Positions 60,101-64,000 of a stretch of 64,000 bases of DNA are shown one piece after another. Below the pieces are notes generated by a model, which ran no database searches, had not been told where the DNA came from, and worked only from the letters and a program-made list of their open reading frames with translations. Position 1 is the first letter of the stretch. Every line of letters starts with the position of its first letter. Origin of the DNA: Pedinophyceae sp. YPF-701 (Eukaryota; Chlorophyta; Pedinophyceae). Both the position numbers and the translations under genes were made by a program. The stretch covers positions 186,001 to 250,000 of the forward strand of contig CAJZHL010000007.1 in assembly GCA_916048055.1 (NCBI GenBank). The letters are read 5' to 3'.

Positions 60101-62535
60101 CGCCGACACGTACCTGTTCGACGACCCGCTCAGCGCGGTGGACGCGCACGTCGGGAGCCACCTGTTCAACCGGTGCATCAAGGAGGGCCTCGCGGGCAAG
60201 ACGCGCGTCCTCGTCACGCACCAGCTGCAGTTCCTCGAGGGCGCCGACGTGGTGGTGGTGATGGAGCGCGGCGGCGTGGCGCACGTGGGGTCGTACCGCG
60301 AGCTGGTGCGGAAGGGCGTGACCTTCACCAAGTTCGCCAAGGACGCCGAGGAGGAGAGCGAGGAGGACAAGAAGGCCAAGGACGCGCAGCAGGCCCTGCT
60401 CCACGCCAAGGTGCGCGCACCCGGACGACAGCCCTGGCGCCCGGGTCCTGGGACGGCGCCGCGCTCCGCAGGTCGTCGTCGTGCGCGCTGGTCTGAGGTC
60501 TGAGCGTCGCGTTCCCGTCGCTGCGTGCAGTCGAAGGACCACTACAAGAGCGTCGCGCGGAGCATCACAACGCAGCGCATCAACACGCTGAACAAGGGCG
60601 GGCTCGTGGGCAAGGAGCACCGCTCGCGCGGGTCCGTGGACAAGATGGTGTACTGGTCGTACATCACCAGCTGGGGGCCGTACCTGATCCTGCCCATCCT
60701 GACCATCATCTTCGCGCTGGGCGAGCGGGGCGCGCAGGTCTACCAGCAGTTCTGGCTGTCCGACTGGTCCGAGGAGACGTTCGAGGCCGAGATCATCGCG
60801 ACCGAGGTGCGCGCATGCCGCCTTCCTCTCACGCCGCTGACGTTGCTTCGCATGCGGGCGACTCACTCACCTGCCCCCCCCCGGCGCTCCGCGTGCAGAC
60901 CGTGGACACGAGGTTCTACCTGTACATCTTCGTGGCGCTCGGCGTCGGCTCGATCGTCCTGACGGCCTTCCGCAGCCTGTGCATCGTGTACGGCTCGAAC
61001 AAGAGCTCGCGCAACCTGCACCACCAGCTGCTGACGACCGTCGTGCGGCTGCCGATGAGCTTCTTCGACTCGCAGCCCGCGGGGCGCCTGCTGAACCGGT
61101 TCGCGAAGGACACGGAGTCGATCGACAGCCAGCTGGCGCAGACGGTGTCGTCGTTCATCACGGTGCTGATCAGCGTCATCGGCAGCCTGGTCATCATGGC
61201 CACGACGAGCCCGTACGTCCTGGTCGCGCTCGCGCTCCTCGCCGGCGTGTACCTGCGGATCCAGCAGATCTACATCGCCACGTCGCGCGAGGTCAAGCGG
61301 CTGGACAGCGTGGCCACGTCGCCCATCTTCGGGCACTTCAAGGAGTCGCTCGAGGGCCTGCTGACCGTGCGCGCGTTCGGGAAGCAGCGGGAGTTCGCGG
61401 CGAAGAACTTCCGCATCCTGGACAACAGCAACCGCTCGTACTGGTCGCAGGTGTCGACCAACCGCTGGCTGTCGATCCGCCTCGAGGCGCTGGGGCACTT
61501 CGTGGTGCTCGCCGGGTCGCTCTCGGTCCTCCTCCTCGACGCGCAGAACTCGTCGATCGTCGGCCTGACCATCTCGGCCGCGCTGCAGCTCACGGGCATC
61601 CTCTCGTGGCTCATCCGCGTGGCCACGGAGATGGAGGTCAACATGAACGCCGCGGAGCGCCTCCTCGAGTACAACACCGCCGAGACCGAGGCCGCGCAGA
61701 TCGTCGAGTCCAACCGCCCGGGCGACGCGTGGCCCGACCGCGGCGAGGTCGTGGCGACCAACCTGCAGGTGCGCTACCGCAAGGAGCTCGGGCTGGTGCT
61801 CAAGGGGATCTCGTTCCGCGTGGCGCCGAGCGAGAAGGTGGGCGTGTGCGGGCGGACCGGGTGCGGGAAGTCGACGCTCATGCTCGCGCTGTTCCGCATC
61901 GTGGAGCCGTGCGGGGGCAGCGTGACGCTCGACGGCGTGGACATCCAGGCCATCGGGCTGAACGACCTGCGCAGCAAGATGGCGCTGGTGCCGCAGGACC
62001 CGGTCATCTTCAGCGGGACGTTCCGGTCGAACCTGGACCCGTTCGACGCCGCGGGGGCGACGACAAGATCTGGGAGGCGCTGCGGCGCGTCAACCTGGAC
62101 ACGGTGGTGCGCGAGGCCGAGGGGGGGCTCGACGCGCCCGTGAGCGAGAGCGGCGCGAACCTGAGCGTGGGCGAGCGGCAGCTGCTGTGCATGGCGCGCG
62201 CGCTCCTCCGCAGCGCGCGGCTGCTGCTCCTGGACGAGGCCACCTCCAACGTGGACAACCAGACGGACGCCATCATCCAGCAGACCATCCGGAGCGCGTT
62301 CGGGCACTGCACCGTGCTCACCATCGCGCACCGCCTGCACACGGTCATCGACTACGACAAGGTGCTGGTGCTCGACGACGGCAACATCCTCGAGCACGAC
62401 ACGCCCGCCAACCTGCTCGCCAGGGAGGGCAGCGCGTTCGGGAAGCTCGTCGACGGGACCAGCGCCAACGAGAGCGCCGCGCTGCGCCAGATGGCCGCGG
62501 AGGGCGCGCAGCAGCGCGCTGCCAGGGGGGAGTAG
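57174..62535 (+). CDS. ABCC/MRP-type ABC transporter, with one frameshift
   Basis: Eleven exons: 57174-57308, 57453-57580, 57720-58116, 58248-58464, 58593-58968, 59082-59148, 59261-59512, 59610-59864, 59964-60410, 60531-60806 and 60899-62535; about 1395 aa. Short MRP layout without TMD0: a 45-aa hydrophilic start, [20 protein letters not shown], first membrane domain, NBD1 ([51 protein letters not shown]), second membrane domain ([20 protein letters not shown]) and NBD2 ([47 protein letters not shown]). MRPs export glutathione or other conjugates. In the last exon the frame changes by one base at the G run 62053-62057, between DPFDA and [11 protein letters not shown]; the rest of NBD2 is then intact to the stop. 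The linker before NBD1 has three GASQ-G repeats. Confidence 0.92.
58571..58590 (+). repeat. (GT)n tract at ABCC intron 4 acceptor
   Basis: A GT dinucleotide run directly precedes the acceptor (TGTGTGTGCAG) of intron 4. It replaces the usual C/T tract. Similar T/G tracts precede acceptors in SERCA intron 1, RPN11 intron 3 and ABCC intron 8. Confidence 0.6.
59380..59470 (+). repeat. Three degenerate GASQ-G repeats in the ABCC linker
   Basis: The pre-NBD1 linker of the transporter reads [31 protein letters not shown] in a row, from tandem DNA copies of about 33 nt. The unit is Gly/Ser-rich and probably flexible. Confidence 0.6.
62053..62057 (+). other. Frameshift site in ABCC exon 11 (G homopolymer)
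   Basis: Five Gs in GCCGCGGGGGCGACGAC. Upstream frame ends NLDPFDAAG; downstream family sequence ([11 protein letters not shown]) is in the next frame. One extra G would keep frame. Sequencing or assembly error is the likeliest cause; a real mutation is possible. Confidence 0.75.
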
Positions 62536-63271
62536 AGCAGCTGTTGAGGGGAGGAGTCTCTTGCATGTGAGCACTAGAATGTCGGACGACGCTGAGCTCG
62601 CCGGGGCGGGCCGCTGAACGAGGGATTGCGACGACGTGCGCTGTCGGGCGGGACCACCCCCTTGTCGTCATGCACCCACAGTCACGCCGCGCCGGCCGCC
62701 GTTGGCGGTGGACGCCGCAGGCCGTCGGCAGATTCGGGAACAGCTGGACTTGTTCGCCAGCGTGGTGTCATTCACGGTGGCAGCGCCGGCCAGGGAGCGT
62801 CGTCTGATGGGGGCAACCACCGCCTGGATTGCTCCTCCCGTGTGACGGGTCAGCGCGGTCGAGCGAACTGCCCCAACGGTGCTCCTCGCAGTGTCCACGT
62901 ATCGAGCGTGCCGCCTGCGCCGGAGCGACGGCAGGCGAGGTTCTCACGACGAGGTGCGCTCTCCTTCCCTCGGTGGCGGGAAATGCAGCGGGCCTGTGCT
63001 CGCCGGGCGGAGGCGTCGCCCCAAGTCCCGCCTAACGCATTCAGCGCTCACATAGAAAGACATTTCCGCGCGATTCTCAATCTGCGTCACCGTCTCTACG
63101 CCCGCAGGCTGCAAGGCACGCTTCAGTGGTGAGCCCCGCACCGCGGTGCGAGAAGCCCTCATCCTCGGCGCCCGCAGCGGGCCACGCGGTCCTCACCTAC
63201 TACCTGTCGAGGGATCGCGGTGTCTGCGCGGGTGCGACCGCCCGGCGAGACAAGAGACGGCACCAGAGGCC
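62536..63271. other. Intergenic, ABCC to F-box-like gene
   Basis: 736 bp between two plus-strand genes; contains the ABCC 3' end and the next promoter. No repeat or gene recognised. Confidence 0.4.
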
Positions 63272-64000
63272 ATGATGCAGGCCCAGGGCCGCGAGGCCGA
63301 CGTGGTGGGCGGGAGCGCGGTCGAGCGCGAGTCGGCAATGGTGAGACAGCCCCAGAACTGCTCGATGCGCGACGCAGACACGTTGCTTAGCACGAGGGCT
63401 TGCCCACGCGCAGCCAAGCACATCAGGAACAGCAGGACAACCCGCGGCTCACAGTCGGCGCGCTCGATCCGTGGTGTGCAGAGTCGTCGGGGGCGGTCTG
63501 GGGACTCCTTCGCGCGCGTCCTCTCGACGGTGCCCTCCATCCTCGACCTGCTCTCGGACGACGACAAGGTCAGCCTGGCGGCGACGCGATGGAGCGTGCT
63601 CGAGGCGGTGCTGCGCGGGTGCCGGGCGGTGCTCGTAGTGCGCCCGCGCGACCCGGTCCTGCACGTTCTCGCGCGGCGGATGGATGACGGGCCCTGCGCG
63701 GGGGAGCTCCTCTTCTGCGGGCTGCGCTCGCCCGCGATGCACGCCGAGGCGCTGTTGGACGTGATGCGGGAGCTCGGCGAGGACCTGCCGGCGCCAGGCG
63801 ATGAGAGCGACGCGCGGCACCGGAAGTGGTTCGCGCTGGCGCGGAGGGTGATGACGTGGACTGACGAGGGGGGCGGCCCGCTGCGTTTGACCGGCATCGA
63901 TGGCCGGGAAGTTGACGGCCGCGCTTTCGAGCGGGATGCTCACATGCGGTTACTTCAGGAGATCCTCCTATCGACTACGGCGAGGGACCACCTGCGGTTC
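63272..64000 (+). CDS. F-box-like protein, 5' part
   Basis: An open frame runs from ATG 63272 (or in-frame ATG 63338) through the right edge, at least 243 codons without a stop. After a basic leader, residues roughly 85-120 read VPSILDLLSDDDKVSLAATR then WSVLEAVLRGC, the hydrophobic spacing of an F-box. The rest is of mixed composition (LRSPAMHAEALLDVMRELGE, HRKWFALARRVMTW) with no repeat yet recognised. F-box proteins recruit targets to SCF ubiquitin ligases. The assignment is tentative because the box is short and the target-binding part lies outside the window. Confidence 0.55.
   Translation, partial: MMQAQGREADVVGGSAVERESAMVRQPQNCSMRDADTLLSTRACPRAAKHIRNSRTTRGSQSARSIRGVQSRRGRSGDSFARVLSTVPSILDLLSDDDKVSLAATRWSVLEAVLRGCRAVLVVRPRDPVLHVLARRMDDGPCAGELLFCGLRSPAMHAEALLDVMRELGEDLPAPGDESDARHRKWFALARRVMTWTDEGGGPLRLTGIDGREVDGRAFERDAHMRLLQEILLSTTARDHLRF

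Overview
This is nuclear DNA from a GC-rich microbial eukaryote. Nearly every gene is split by short spliceosomal introns (about 41 to 820 nt), genes lie densely on both strands, and the products are typical eukaryotic housekeeping proteins. Four genes point to a cell that builds a motile flagellum: epsilon-tubulin, outer-arm dynein intermediate chain DNAI1/IC78, a UPF0193 (EVG1/C22orf23) protein and an Aurora-like kinase resembling Chlamydomonas CALK. A plant-type serine--glyoxylate aminotransferase and a plant-type Tim17/22/23 protein with a SAM domain (HP30/TRIC) suggest an alga, most likely of the green lineage, but the species cannot be named from sequence alone. I see no rRNA, convincing tRNA, CRISPR array, retroelement or viral remnant.

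Layout, left to right (exons joined by hand; total coding lengths divide by three unless stated): GalT-like HIT protein (-, runs off the left end); RPN11 (+); SNAPC3 (-); secreted CotH kinase with lamin-tail domain (-); ribosomal protein eL38 (-); truncated hemoglobin with an N-terminal presequence (-); epsilon-tubulin (-); novel 2OG-Fe(II) oxygenase (-); uncertain small ORF (-); SERCA Ca2+-ATPase (+); VAMP7-like R-SNARE (-); divergent MAPK-like kinase (+); HP30/TRIC-like protein (-); UPF0193 protein (+); VPS10/sortilin receptor (-); small one-helix protein, perhaps complex I NDUFA3-like (-); unknown coiled-coil protein (+); uncertain small membrane ORF (-); CALK/Aurora-like kinase (+); RRP5 (-); DNAI1 (+); serine--glyoxylate aminotransferase (-); ABCC/MRP transporter (+); F-box-like protein (+, runs off the right end). 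Convergent neighbours are mostly only 143-218 bp apart; divergent neighbours share about 0.4-1.0 kb.

Functionally the genes form general cell machinery rather than one pathway: proteasome (RPN11), snRNA transcription (SNAPC3), ribosome and ribosome assembly (eL38, RRP5), membrane traffic (VAMP7, VPS10), Ca2+ and organic-anion transport (SERCA, ABCC), photorespiratory or glyoxylate metabolism (aminotransferase), organelle import or respiration (HP30/TRIC, NDUFA3-like) and cilia. I found no operon-like novel system.

The most unusual signals are two unrelated long inverted repeats inside introns of divergent neighbours (VAMP7 and the MAPK-like gene); a one-base frameshift in the ABCC gene at a G run; two GC-AG introns in epsilon-tubulin; 5' exons that add targeting-like presequences to the hemoglobin and the aminotransferase; a MAPK-like kinase whose TEY site is replaced; and a strong GTGCG preference at 5' splice sites.
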